Shown here one piece after another: positions 1-6,527 of a stretch of 9,310 nt of DNA (position 1 is the first letter of the stretch; each line of letters opens with the position of its first letter). Origin of the DNA: Propionibacteriaceae bacterium (GTDB taxonomy: Bacteria > Actinomycetota > Actinomycetes > Propionibacteriales > Propionibacteriaceae). A program made the translations under genes and the position numbers. The notes under the pieces are model-generated. The model made no database searches and was not told the origin of the DNA. It saw nothing but the letters and a program-made list of their open reading frames with translations. The DNA lies in assembly GCA_030528545.1 (NCBI GenBank), contig JAUMYR010000021.1, positions 19,982 through 29,291 of the forward strand, in the 5' to 3' direction.

Positions 1-38
1 CCCAGCGCTCGGCGAGCAGGAGGTTAGCCGTCTCCCGG

Positions 39-710
39 TCAGGCAGCGGGAACGACGGGGTCGGCGTAGAAGATGATGCGCGACTGGGAAGCCCGCGCCC
101 GCCAGTCCCAGTCCCAGCAGACGACCATCGCGAGCTGGGGGCGTCCCTGGTCGGAGTAGAGGATGTCGGATGGATGCTGGTCGTACTCGGCGACCCACAC
201 CTTCAGGGCCTCCCGGTAACGGTAGCAGACCGTGTAACCGCTCTCGTCGGACATCTTGATGAGGTCACCGGCCTGGAGGCCCTTCTCGGCGTCGTAGAGC
301 AGGTTCCCCAGGGCGGAGCCCACGTGATAGGTGTGGCTGGTCAGCACCACGTTGCCGCGCTCGGAGCCCGGCTGCGGCCCCTCATTGAGCCAGCCCACCC
401 CGAAGGCGTCGCTATCGGGTGGAGCCGCGGCCGCCCCCGTGGCGTCCCAGCCCAGGGACAGGACGTGGGTATCGACGCCCATCCGTTCGATCGCGAACCG
501 GGTCGGGTTGATCGGCTTGGGCACCGAACAGCCCTCGGGCAGCGCTTCCGGGGTCGGTGGGGGAGCCTCGCTGGGAGCCGAAGTCGGGTTCCACACCGGG
601 GTCTGGCGTCCCTCATCGGTCTGCTGGCTTCCCCAGAACAGCGATACGACAATCGCGAACGCGATGAAGAAAACGGCCAAAGGCACGCCCAAACGCAACC
701 AACTACGCAC
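39..710 (-). CDS. Sortase family transpeptidase, class F/E-like
   Basis: Membrane-anchored cysteine transpeptidase of the sortase family, expected to act outside the cell by joining surface proteins to the wall or to each other. Numbered from the GTG start (223 aa): a membrane anchor at about residues 7-26, a Pro/Ser-rich linker at about 37-60, then the sortase barrel. Catalytic residues are visible: His126 in LTSHTYH, Cys198 in LAMVVCWDWDW, and Arg211 in SQSRIIFYA. The Cys motif has Val where many sortases have Thr (TLxTC). Cys61 and Cys162 could form a disulfide. The GTG at 708-710 is preferred because GAAAGGGG sits 5 nt upstream. The ATG at 732-734 would add eight residues (MDDLKGDI) but has no clear ribosome site. 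The gene follows the PBP gene closely and is probably co-transcribed with it. The N-terminal anchor and absence of other domains fit class F or E; the class is a judgement from motifs. No LPxTG-type substrate is encoded in the window. Confidence 0.85.
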   Translation of the reverse strand: MRSWLRLGVPLAVFFIAFAIVVSLFWGSQQTDEGRQTPVWNPTSAPSEAPPPTPEALPEGCSVPKPINPTRFAIERMGVDTHVLSLGWDATGAAAAPPDSDAFGVGWLNEGPQPGSERGNVVLTSHTYHVGSALGNLLYDAEKGLQAGDLIKMSDESGYTVCYRYREALKVWVAEYDQHPSDILYSDQGRPQLAMVVCWDWDWRARASQSRIIFYADPVVPAA

Positions 711-715
711 AATGT

Positions 716-723
716 CCCCTTTC
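716..723 (-). promoter_or_regulatory. Ribosome binding site favouring the GTG start of the sortase gene
   Basis: On the minus strand GAAAGGGG is followed by ACATT and then GTG (708-710), a 5-nt spacing. It lies inside the codons that would be used if translation began at the ATG at 732-734. That ATG is preceded by CGGCGCTAGC, with no purine-rich Shine-Dalgarno sequence, and an in-frame TAG lies six codons before it. This favours the shorter product. Confidence 0.55.
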
Positions 724-769
724 AGGTCGTCCATGCTAGCGCCGATGGCCTAGAGCCGCCTCATCAGCG

Positions 770-2974
770 TCACGGGCCCGCGTTTTCCTCATCCGGGGTG
801 GGGCTCGGCGCCGGAGCGCTCGGCTTCCCGGTGGGACGGGGTTTGGGGTTCGGGGTCGTCTTGGGCGGCTTAGGGGTGGGGGTCGGTTTCGGTTCCTTGG
901 TGGGCTCGGCGCTCGGCTCCGGGGTGGGTTCCGGCTCCGGGGTCGGCTCCTCGGTCGGTTCGGCGGTCGGTTCGGGCGTCGCCGATGGTGCGGCGGCATC
1001 GGAATTGTCCTTCGAGCCGCCATTGACATAGGCGGGTTTGGGGAAGTCGAGCCTCTCCTTGCCCTGCATCGCGACCTTCATGTAGTCCAGCCAGGTCGAG
1101 GCCGGGTAGCTCGAACCGTAGAAGTTCGCCCCCGACGAACGGAAGGGGTTGAGGTCCTCATTGCCTCCCTCACCGGCGATGAACACGACCGCGGTCGAGA
1201 TCTGCATGGTCGTGCCCGCGAACCAGGCCGCATAGGTCTTGTTGTCGATGTCGCGAGTGCCGGTCTTGCCCGCGGCCGGGTAACGCAGCGCCTGTAGGCT
1301 GCGGCCGGTTCCCTCCGAAACCACCTTCGTCAGGGCGTAGGTGGCATCGGCGGCGACATCCTTGGCGATCGTCTGCTCCCCGTTCACATTGGCGCTATAG
1401 ACCACCTTGCCGGACAGGTCCTTGACCTCCTTGACGATGTGCGGACGCACCTGGCGTCCGCCCGCGGCGAGGGTGGACAGGGCCCCGGCCTGGTGCAACG
1501 GGCTGACCTCGGCCGAGCCCAGTGCGATCCGGTTGTTGGGCTCCCAGTCGCTGCCGGAACCGGTGGGTATCCCCAGGTCGTTGGCGGCCTTGATGACCTT
1601 ACTGGCGCCGTCGGGCAGCTTCAGCACCAGATCCACGAAGGCGGTATTGGACGACTTCGCGGTCGCGCTTTCGAGGCTGATCTGGCCGTAGCTGGCATTG
1701 CCCGCGTTCTTCACCGGGGTCTTGTCCCCCGGCGGCAGCAGGTTGTTCTTGCCATCCAGCTTGGTGCTGAGGCTCATGCCATTCTGCAGCCCGGCGACCA
1801 GCGCGTTGATCTTGAACACCGACGCGGTGGGACGCGGGGTGGTCGCCCAGTTACGGGAATCGTTCACGAAATCCGGCCCGCCGTACATCGCGAGCAACTC
1901 GCCGGTTCCGACCTCAACCGAGGCCAGGCCGACCCGCAGCGAAGCCGGGTCGGCACCCTTGCGGGCGTTCTTCCCGGCCGCGGCGATGTTGGACTGGGCG
2001 GCCTTGACGGCCGCGTCCTGTAGCGCGGGATCGATCGTGGTGGTGACCCGCAGGCCGCCGCCCTTGATCTCGGCCTCGGTGAATCCCTGGGCCGCGAGTT
2101 CCCGCTCGACCATATTCATCAGGAAGCCCTTGGGGCCGCCATAGCGGGAATCCTTCTCCTGCTGGGGGAAATCGGGCAGTTCGTAGTAGATCTCGTCGCG
2201 CTGTTCCTTGGTGATGGTGCCCATGTCGAGCATGTTGTTCAGCGTCACCTGGTAGCGCTCAAGCAACAGCTTCATGTTGCCATTGGGCGGATTGAAACCG
2301 CCCGGATCGTTGAGCACCGCGGCCAAGGCGACCGCCTGAGACAAGCTGAGTTCGTTTGCCGCCACCCCGTAGAAGGCCTTCGCCGCGGCCTGGATGCCAT
2401 AGGCGCCGCGCCCGAAATAGATGGTGTTGAGGTAACCCTCAAGGATCTGTTCCTTGGGTAACTGCTGGCCCATCTTATAGGCGAGGATGAGCTCCTTCAC
2501 CTTCCGGGTGACGCTCTGCTCGCTGGTCAGATACAAGATCTTGATGTACTGCTGGGTGATGGTCGAGCCACCCTGGACGTTTCCGCCGGTCAGGATCGAA
2601 TAGGCACCGCGGGTCATGCCCCACAAGGAGATGCCCTTATCGGTCCAGAAGTCCTTGTTCTCGATCGCGACGACGGCGTCCTTGATGTTTTGTGGCATCT
2701 CGGTGTAGGGGATCGACTCCCGGTTCTGCACCGACAGGTCGCCCATGGTGGTCTGGCCGTCACGGTAGTAGATGACGGTGGTGTTGGTCTGGAAGTCCTT
2801 ATTGGGGTCGGGCAGCGTGACCGTCAGATAGAGTCCGGCCACGCCGATCAGCCCGGCGAGCGCTGCGAGCAGGACCACGACCAAACCGCTGAACAGAATG
2901 CGCTTGATCCATGTTGTGACCCCTGCCTTGGGCCGGGCAGCGGTCTCGCCCGCCCCTCGTTTCGATCGTGCCAT
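770..2974 (-). CDS. Bifunctional penicillin-binding protein (class A: GT51 glycosyltransferase + transpeptidase)
   Basis: Polymerises lipid II into glycan strands and cross-links their peptides on the outer face of the membrane. The 734-aa protein has a short basic cytoplasmic segment, one membrane anchor (about 26-51), a GT51 domain (about 70-250), a linker, a transpeptidase domain (about 345-635) and a low-complexity tail (about 664-734). GT51 motifs are AIENKDFWTDKGI with the presumed catalytic Glu105, GGSTITQQ at 135-142, and the stretch from RKVKE (158-162) to YLNTIYFGRGAYG (181-193). Transpeptidase motifs are SVFK (nucleophile Ser385, Lys388), SSN (441-443) and KTGT (570-573), so both activities look intact. 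AGAGGA lies 4 nt before the ATG. The tail is rich in Pro, Thr, Glu and Lys and may reach into the wall. No PASTA domain is seen, and the C-terminus (ENAGP) carries no sortase signal. It resembles the PonA/PBP1 type, but I cannot assign a specific gene name. Confidence 0.95.
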   Translation of the reverse strand: MARSKRGAGETAARPKAGVTTWIKRILFSGLVVVLLAALAGLIGVAGLYLTVTLPDPNKDFQTNTTVIYYRDGQTTMGDLSVQNRESIPYTEMPQNIKDAVVAIENKDFWTDKGISLWGMTRGAYSILTGGNVQGGSTITQQYIKILYLTSEQSVTRKVKELILAYKMGQQLPKEQILEGYLNTIYFGRGAYGIQAAAKAFYGVAANELSLSQAVALAAVLNDPGGFNPPNGNMKLLLERYQVTLNNMLDMGTITKEQRDEIYYELPDFPQQEKDSRYGGPKGFLMNMVERELAAQGFTEAEIKGGGLRVTTTIDPALQDAAVKAAQSNIAAAGKNARKGADPASLRVGLASVEVGTGELLAMYGGPDFVNDSRNWATTPRPTASVFKINALVAGLQNGMSLSTKLDGKNNLLPPGDKTPVKNAGNASYGQISLESATAKSSNTAFVDLVLKLPDGASKVIKAANDLGIPTGSGSDWEPNNRIALGSAEVSPLHQAGALSTLAAGGRQVRPHIVKEVKDLSGKVVYSANVNGEQTIAKDVAADATYALTKVVSEGTGRSLQALRYPAAGKTGTRDIDNKTYAAWFAGTTMQISTAVVFIAGEGGNEDLNPFRSSGANFYGSSYPASTWLDYMKVAMQGKERLDFPKPAYVNGGSKDNSDAAAPSATPEPTAEPTEEPTPEPEPTPEPSAEPTKEPKPTPTPKPPKTTPNPKPRPTGKPSAPAPSPTPDEENAGP
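773..985 (-). repeat. Pro/Thr/Glu/Lys low-complexity repeat region encoding the PBP tail
   Basis: This encodes residues 664-734 of the PBP, built from irregular Pro-Glu-Pro-Thr and Pro-Lys-Pro units such as EPTPEPEPTPEPSAEP and PKPTPTPKPPKTTP. The charge changes along the tail: Glu-rich first, then Lys/Arg-rich, then acidic at the end (PDEENAGP). In the DNA this appears as short, imperfect GGTTCGG/GGGGTCGG-type units on the plus strand. Such a tract could vary in length between strains by slippage, which is inference. Confidence 0.8.
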
Positions 2975-2978
2975 GACA

Positions 2979-2984
2979 TCCTCT
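2979..2984 (-). promoter_or_regulatory. Ribosome binding site of the PBP gene
   Basis: AGAGGA on the minus strand is followed by TGTC and then the ATG at 2972-2974. The spacing is short but acceptable, and it supports this ATG, which places a short basic segment before the membrane anchor as expected. Confidence 0.5.
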
Positions 2985-3040
2985 ACGTCGTTGCCGCCAC
3001 GGCCGCAGCGGCATCACCTGAAGTGCGCGCTTCACGCGGC

Positions 3041-3071
3041 ATCCTGCACACCCAGACTACGGCCCATTCAA
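3041..3071 (-). promoter_or_regulatory. Weak candidate promoter for the PBP-sortase unit
   Basis: On the minus strand TTGAAT (3066-3071) is followed after 19 nt by CAGGAT (3041-3046). The first matches the TTGACA box at four of six positions. The second is close to the TAGGAT-like -10 boxes common in actinobacteria. The spacing is longer than ideal. It lies just downstream of the inverted repeat after the YbjN gene, where a new promoter would be expected. This is by-eye matching only. Confidence 0.25.
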
Positions 3072-3087
3072 GAGGGCGGTCATGCCG

Positions 3088-3123
3088 GGTACCGGGCAGC
3101 CAGACCTGCCGCCGCCCGGTACC
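3088..3123 (-). terminator. Inverted repeat after the YbjN gene, candidate terminator
   Basis: GGTACCGGGC (3088-3097) and GCCCGGTACC (3114-3123) are perfect 10-bp inverted arms around a 16-nt spacer, starting 5 nt after the stop codon of the YbjN gene. A second, competing 5-bp stem (GGCAG/CTGCC, 3095-3099 and 3106-3110) is possible. The stem is very G/C-rich but no T-run follows on the minus strand, as is common for actinobacterial terminators. Its position at the end of one gene set and before the PBP gene supports a termination or transcript-end role. A protein-binding site is the alternative. Confidence 0.5.
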
Positions 3124-3128
3124 TGGAA

Positions 3129-3614
3129 TCAGTCCTCGACCGCGATGTTGCGCCATCCGGTGTGTTCGGGGAAAGCTTTGCCGATCTCTTCGAACATCTC
3201 AAAGATCGTGGACAACGCGCAGCGCACCTGCTGACGCAGGAACTCGTCCGACACCCCGGTCTCACCATCAATGATGAGGTCACCTAGGACCAGGCACTCG
3301 TTATCGCCATCGTGCCTGTACACATAGGCGCGTGGCCACAGGTGGTCGGCGTTCCACTTGCAGGTGAACAGCGCGAGCCGCTCATAGGCCTCGGCTGGCG
3401 GCCGGATGTCCCAGATGCCGCGGATGACGAGGATCTCTGCCTTTTCGCCGCGACCTTCGAAGAAGACCCGCGCCCCATCCCAGTCGGCGATGCAGTCCCC
3501 ATCCTCGTCGACGCCATGCTTGATCTCCATGCTGGTGAGGATCCCGGGCCAGCGGTCCCGGTGGAAAGCCGGGCTGGCTCCCGCTTCCCCGGTCATCTTG
3601 CTGAAAATACCCAT
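3129..3614 (-). CDS. YbjN-domain protein
   Basis: A small soluble protein of 161 aa with no signal peptide or membrane segment. From about residue 17 it has the pattern I associate with the YbjN family: an alternating beta-rich half (the stretches around DCIADWDGARVFFEG and AEILVIRGIW), a helix, an AYVYRHDGDNECLVLGDLII-like strand pair, and a C-terminal helix (about 123-147) with FLRQQVRCALSTIFEMFEEI. Families with this fold resemble type III secretion chaperones, and their biochemical role is poorly defined. A strong purine-rich ribosome site precedes the ATG. The gene lies 27 nt after the large helical-repeat gene and before a likely terminator, so it is probably the last gene of that operon. 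The short N-terminal segment (MGIFSKMTGEAG) looks flexible. The family call rests on pattern memory, not a search. Confidence 0.72.
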   Translation of the reverse strand: MGIFSKMTGEAGASPAFHRDRWPGILTSMEIKHGVDEDGDCIADWDGARVFFEGRGEKAEILVIRGIWDIRPPAEAYERLALFTCKWNADHLWPRAYVYRHDGDNECLVLGDLIIDGETGVSDEFLRQQVRCALSTIFEMFEEIGKAFPEHTGWRNIAVED

Positions 3615-3619
3615 AGTCG

Positions 3620-3630
3620 CTTCCTTCCTT
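3620..3630 (-). promoter_or_regulatory. Ribosome binding site of the YbjN-domain gene
   Basis: AAGGAAGGAAG on the minus strand ends 5 nt before the ATG at 3612-3614. It is a duplicated GGAAG-type purine tract inside the 27-nt gap after the upstream gene, indicating efficient independent initiation within a shared transcript. Confidence 0.55.
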
Positions 3631-3641
3631 TTTGAAATGGA

Positions 3642-6527
3642 TCAGGTGTGGTCATCGGAGTCTGACAGGCCCTTGCTGAGGTAGCTCACGTCGTCGTGGA
3701 TATGACTCAATCCGGGATCGGCGAGCAGTTTCGCGGCGAGACCCGTCGCGTCGGCCAGATATGTGCCGTCGTGCCGGGCGAGGATGCACAGGGCACGCAG
3801 CAGTGTGGTCGCGGCGACGCCGTAGCGCGGCTGGTCGCCGATCCGCTGGGCGATGTCGGCGGCCTCGGTAGCGGGTGCGATGGCTGACTCGGCCCGCCGC
3901 CGGGTGAGCAGCCACTGAGCCAGCGACACCAGGACGTGTTCCCTGCTGGAAGCCGCCTCCTCGGCCGTGGGCGCGCGGCCCGCGGTCTCCAGGGCCTGAT
4001 CGTAGGCGGCCTGCACGGCCTCGTCGGGGACGAGGTCGACCCCGGCTCGGGCGGCGGCGTCCGCCAGCACATGGCGAGCGCTGATCTCGATCCCCCAGGG
4101 ATCGGTGAGTCTCGGTAGGGATTCCAGCACCGCCTCGGCGATCTGCCCCGCGGCCACCACGTTGCTCAGGTTGAGTTCGTTGTAGGACGCGAATAGCGCG
4201 CTCTGGGCAGCCTCCTGGTAGTGCCCATCGTTCTCGTAGGCCTCGGCGCTGGCCAGGAAGGACTGGATCGCCGCGCGGGTTTCCCGGACCGCGGTCTGGA
4301 TGTGGCCGAGCTCCCGGTGGATGCGGCCCAGCAGGAAGGGGTCGGGCTCGTCTGGGATCTGTGCCAAAGACAGCGCGGTCTTGGCACTGCGGTAGGCCTC
4401 CCGCCGTCCGGCCCGCGCCTCCAGGGAGGCGACCTCCAGCAGCATCTGGGCGGCCTGTTCGGGTTCCAAGGACGCCGCGATCCGGTCGAGAAAAGCGCTG
4501 ACCGCGAGCAACTCGGGCACGGCTCCGGCGGCCCCGGCGCGCCGGGCGAGGCTCAGCGCGGTCAGCGCCCGGTTCCTGGCCGAACCCCAGCGTGCCAGGA
4601 GCCGGTGGGTCTCCAGCTCCTGGGCCATGGCCCCGGCGGCGTCTCCGCGCCTGCCGCAAGCCTCGGCCCGGTAAAAGTGATAGGCCGCCAGGGCCCGATC
4701 GCTTCCGGGTTCGGCCGCCGCGGCGAGCACCTCTTCCATCCGCTCGGGGGCTGCGTCGGAGAGCCCAAGCAAGTCCAGCTTCGCCAGGGTGGGCAGGTCG
4801 GCCCACAAGTGGCCGTGACCGAGCCGCCTCACCACCGTGTCGGCCTGGTCGAGCAGGCCAAGGGCGAGTTCGAGGGAATCCTCCCCTGAGAAGGGGCGGG
4901 GTTCAAAAGCGATCGCAAAGCCGAGGACGCCCGGCTCGGTGCCCGCGGCCGCCAACCGGGCAATGGCGCCAGGCAGCGTGATCTCGTCTTCCTCGCTGGG
5001 ATTGGCATAGAACGCCGGTCCCAGCGCCGCCAGGGCGTCGGCGAGGTCCGCGAACCCGGCCGCGCGGAGACTGGCCAGGGACTCTTCCGCGAGCGGGGCG
5101 GCGGCATCGGGCCCAGCCAGCCGCGTGGTCGCGGCGGCGAGGCTGTGGAATAGGACGGCTCGATCCAGCGCCGATTCGATGCGTGGCAGCCACCGCCGTC
5201 CGATGGCGATCGCCTCTTCATCGCGGGTCCCGGCCTGGAGGTGGTAGACGGTGTTCAGGGCAGAAGCGGTGTCGGTGGGTTCTGGTACCAGCGCGTCATC
5301 GATCCGGAACAACGACTCCGCCCCGACCGCGAGGTCGGCGAATGCCATTGCCGGATCGACCGGCATACCCAGCTCCACCTCGTAGCGCACGTCATCGCGC
5401 AGCGCGGCGCCGACCCATTCGGTGTGTGCATTGGTCTGGTTGCGCTCATCGAAGCGCCGGGCCAGATCGCGGGCGGACGCCCCGGAGGCCTCGGCGAGAG
5501 TGGCCAGCGTGTGCCCACCGGCGGGCGCGCCGAAATAGTGGCTGAGCCGGGGGTCGTCGGCCTCCGGAACGGCCGTGGCGCCGTGCCCGGCCTCGGTGTT
5601 CACCCGGGCGGTGACGGCCAGGGCGGTCAGGAGCGTCTCGTGAGTGATGACCTCCAGCGGGGCCTCGGCCATGCGGTGCACGATGCGCCGCAGCAGGGCC
5701 AGCGCCCGGCCCGGTTCCCCGGCCCGGACCAGGAACAGCCCGAGCCTGGAGATCGCCCCCACCGATTCCGAGACCACGCTCTCGTTCGACAGGATCTCGT
5801 CGATGCCGCTGCTGATCCGGTGTCCCTGCCCGTCCCGGGCCAGCGCGTCCAGGCAGTGCGAATAGGCCACGGCCGGTTCGTGATTGCACTCATAGCCGCC
5901 CGCTACGATCTCCTCCAGCAGAGTGAGCGCTCGATCGTCTCGCTCAAGCAGGAGTTCTGCTTCGATGAGGCGGGACCGGGCGCAGGCCGGACAGTCGGAG
6001 TGTTCGTCGTCTGGTAGCTCGGCGAGCCGGTCGATCCAGGCCTGGGTCTCGGCCCGGTCGCCGCGCTCGACCGCCCAGCCGAGCCGCCGCTGTAGGGGCG
6101 CTTTCGGCGGCAGCCCGGCGTCCCGGTAGGCCTGCTCGAGGTCGGTGAGGGCCTCGTCGATAGCGGCGCTCGGGAAGTCCGGGCTCTCCATCAGGATGCC
6201 CGGCACCCATTTCCAGATCCAGTAAAGATCGACGTAGTCGTATCCCACACCAGCGGGCTTCATCTGCTTGGGATCGGCAGGGAAACGCAGCGGGTCGCTG
6301 GAGTGCATCCCCTCGCAGATCGCGAAGGTAGCCAGCAGCAACTCGTTGTCGTTCATGAAGGACGCGTTGACGCACTGCCTCATCCGGGCCGCATAGGCGT
6401 ACTGTTCCTCGCCAGCTGAATCGGCCAGGGACACCGCCTCGGCGAGCAGGGCGGCGCATTCGGGACCCCACATGGTTCGATCCGAGATGCGCAACAGCCG
6501 GCTGATCTTGTCAATCGCCTCACTCAT
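3642..6527 (-). CDS. Large helical-repeat (TPR-like) protein of an HSP90-like/TPR pair
   Basis: A soluble 961-aa protein with no signal peptide or membrane helix, made almost entirely of Ala/Leu/Arg/Glu-rich helices. TPR-like helix pairs are easiest to see at about 430-500 (EEAIAIGRRWLPRIESALDR) and 690-800 (ALSLAQIP, LGRIHRELGHIQTAVRETRA, ASAEAYENDGHYQEAAQSAL). An N-terminal section (about 1-170) has Trp/Tyr-rich helices (YDYVDLYWIWKWVPGIL). A CPAC motif (Cys179, Cys182, with His176) is followed by ECNHE (Cys214, His216) and SHC (His224, Cys225); this could bind zinc. Large streptomycete TPR proteins with a DCPAC-like motif come to mind as relatives, from memory. Its ATG overlaps the HSP90-like gene's stop as ATGA, with AAGGAG 5 nt upstream, so the two are translationally coupled. 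It is probably a scaffold or partner of that ATPase. No enzymatic domain or DNA-binding motif is recognised. Confidence 0.8.
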   Translation of the reverse strand: MSEAIDKISRLLRISDRTMWGPECAALLAEAVSLADSAGEEQYAYAARMRQCVNASFMNDNELLLATFAICEGMHSSDPLRFPADPKQMKPAGVGYDYVDLYWIWKWVPGILMESPDFPSAAIDEALTDLEQAYRDAGLPPKAPLQRRLGWAVERGDRAETQAWIDRLAELPDDEHSDCPACARSRLIEAELLLERDDRALTLLEEIVAGGYECNHEPAVAYSHCLDALARDGQGHRISSGIDEILSNESVVSESVGAISRLGLFLVRAGEPGRALALLRRIVHRMAEAPLEVITHETLLTALAVTARVNTEAGHGATAVPEADDPRLSHYFGAPAGGHTLATLAEASGASARDLARRFDERNQTNAHTEWVGAALRDDVRYEVELGMPVDPAMAFADLAVGAESLFRIDDALVPEPTDTASALNTVYHLQAGTRDEEAIAIGRRWLPRIESALDRAVLFHSLAAATTRLAGPDAAAPLAEESLASLRAAGFADLADALAALGPAFYANPSEEDEITLPGAIARLAAAGTEPGVLGFAIAFEPRPFSGEDSLELALGLLDQADTVVRRLGHGHLWADLPTLAKLDLLGLSDAAPERMEEVLAAAAEPGSDRALAAYHFYRAEACGRRGDAAGAMAQELETHRLLARWGSARNRALTALSLARRAGAAGAVPELLAVSAFLDRIAASLEPEQAAQMLLEVASLEARAGRREAYRSAKTALSLAQIPDEPDPFLLGRIHRELGHIQTAVRETRAAIQSFLASAEAYENDGHYQEAAQSALFASYNELNLSNVVAAGQIAEAVLESLPRLTDPWGIEISARHVLADAAARAGVDLVPDEAVQAAYDQALETAGRAPTAEEAASSREHVLVSLAQWLLTRRRAESAIAPATEAADIAQRIGDQPRYGVAATTLLRALCILARHDGTYLADATGLAAKLLADPGLSHIHDDVSYLSKGLSDSDDHT

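Noticed and set aside
1..38. Minus-strand frame reading PLPDRETANLLLAERW across the end of the sortase gene
   Set aside because: It looks protein-like but has no start codon in sight and continues out of the window; too little to call a downstream gene.
174..1031. Long plus-strand open frame rich in Gly/Val/Ser opposite the sortase and PBP tail
   Set aside because: It is the complement of the Pro-rich PBP tail and of the sortase gene; its Gly-Val-Gly-Ser repeats simply mirror the Pro/Thr/Glu codons, and no family is recognisable.
2643..2670. GT51 motif ENKDFWTDKGI differs from the textbook ED..F..H.G pattern
   Set aside because: I recall the same ENK.FWTD variant in many actinobacterial class A PBPs; the catalytic Glu is kept, so it is not a sign of inactivation.
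5241..6017. Plus-strand open frame of 258 aa opposite the TPR-like gene
   Set aside because: Antisense shadow in high-G+C DNA; composition is unlike a folded protein and the opposite frame is the coherent helical-repeat protein.
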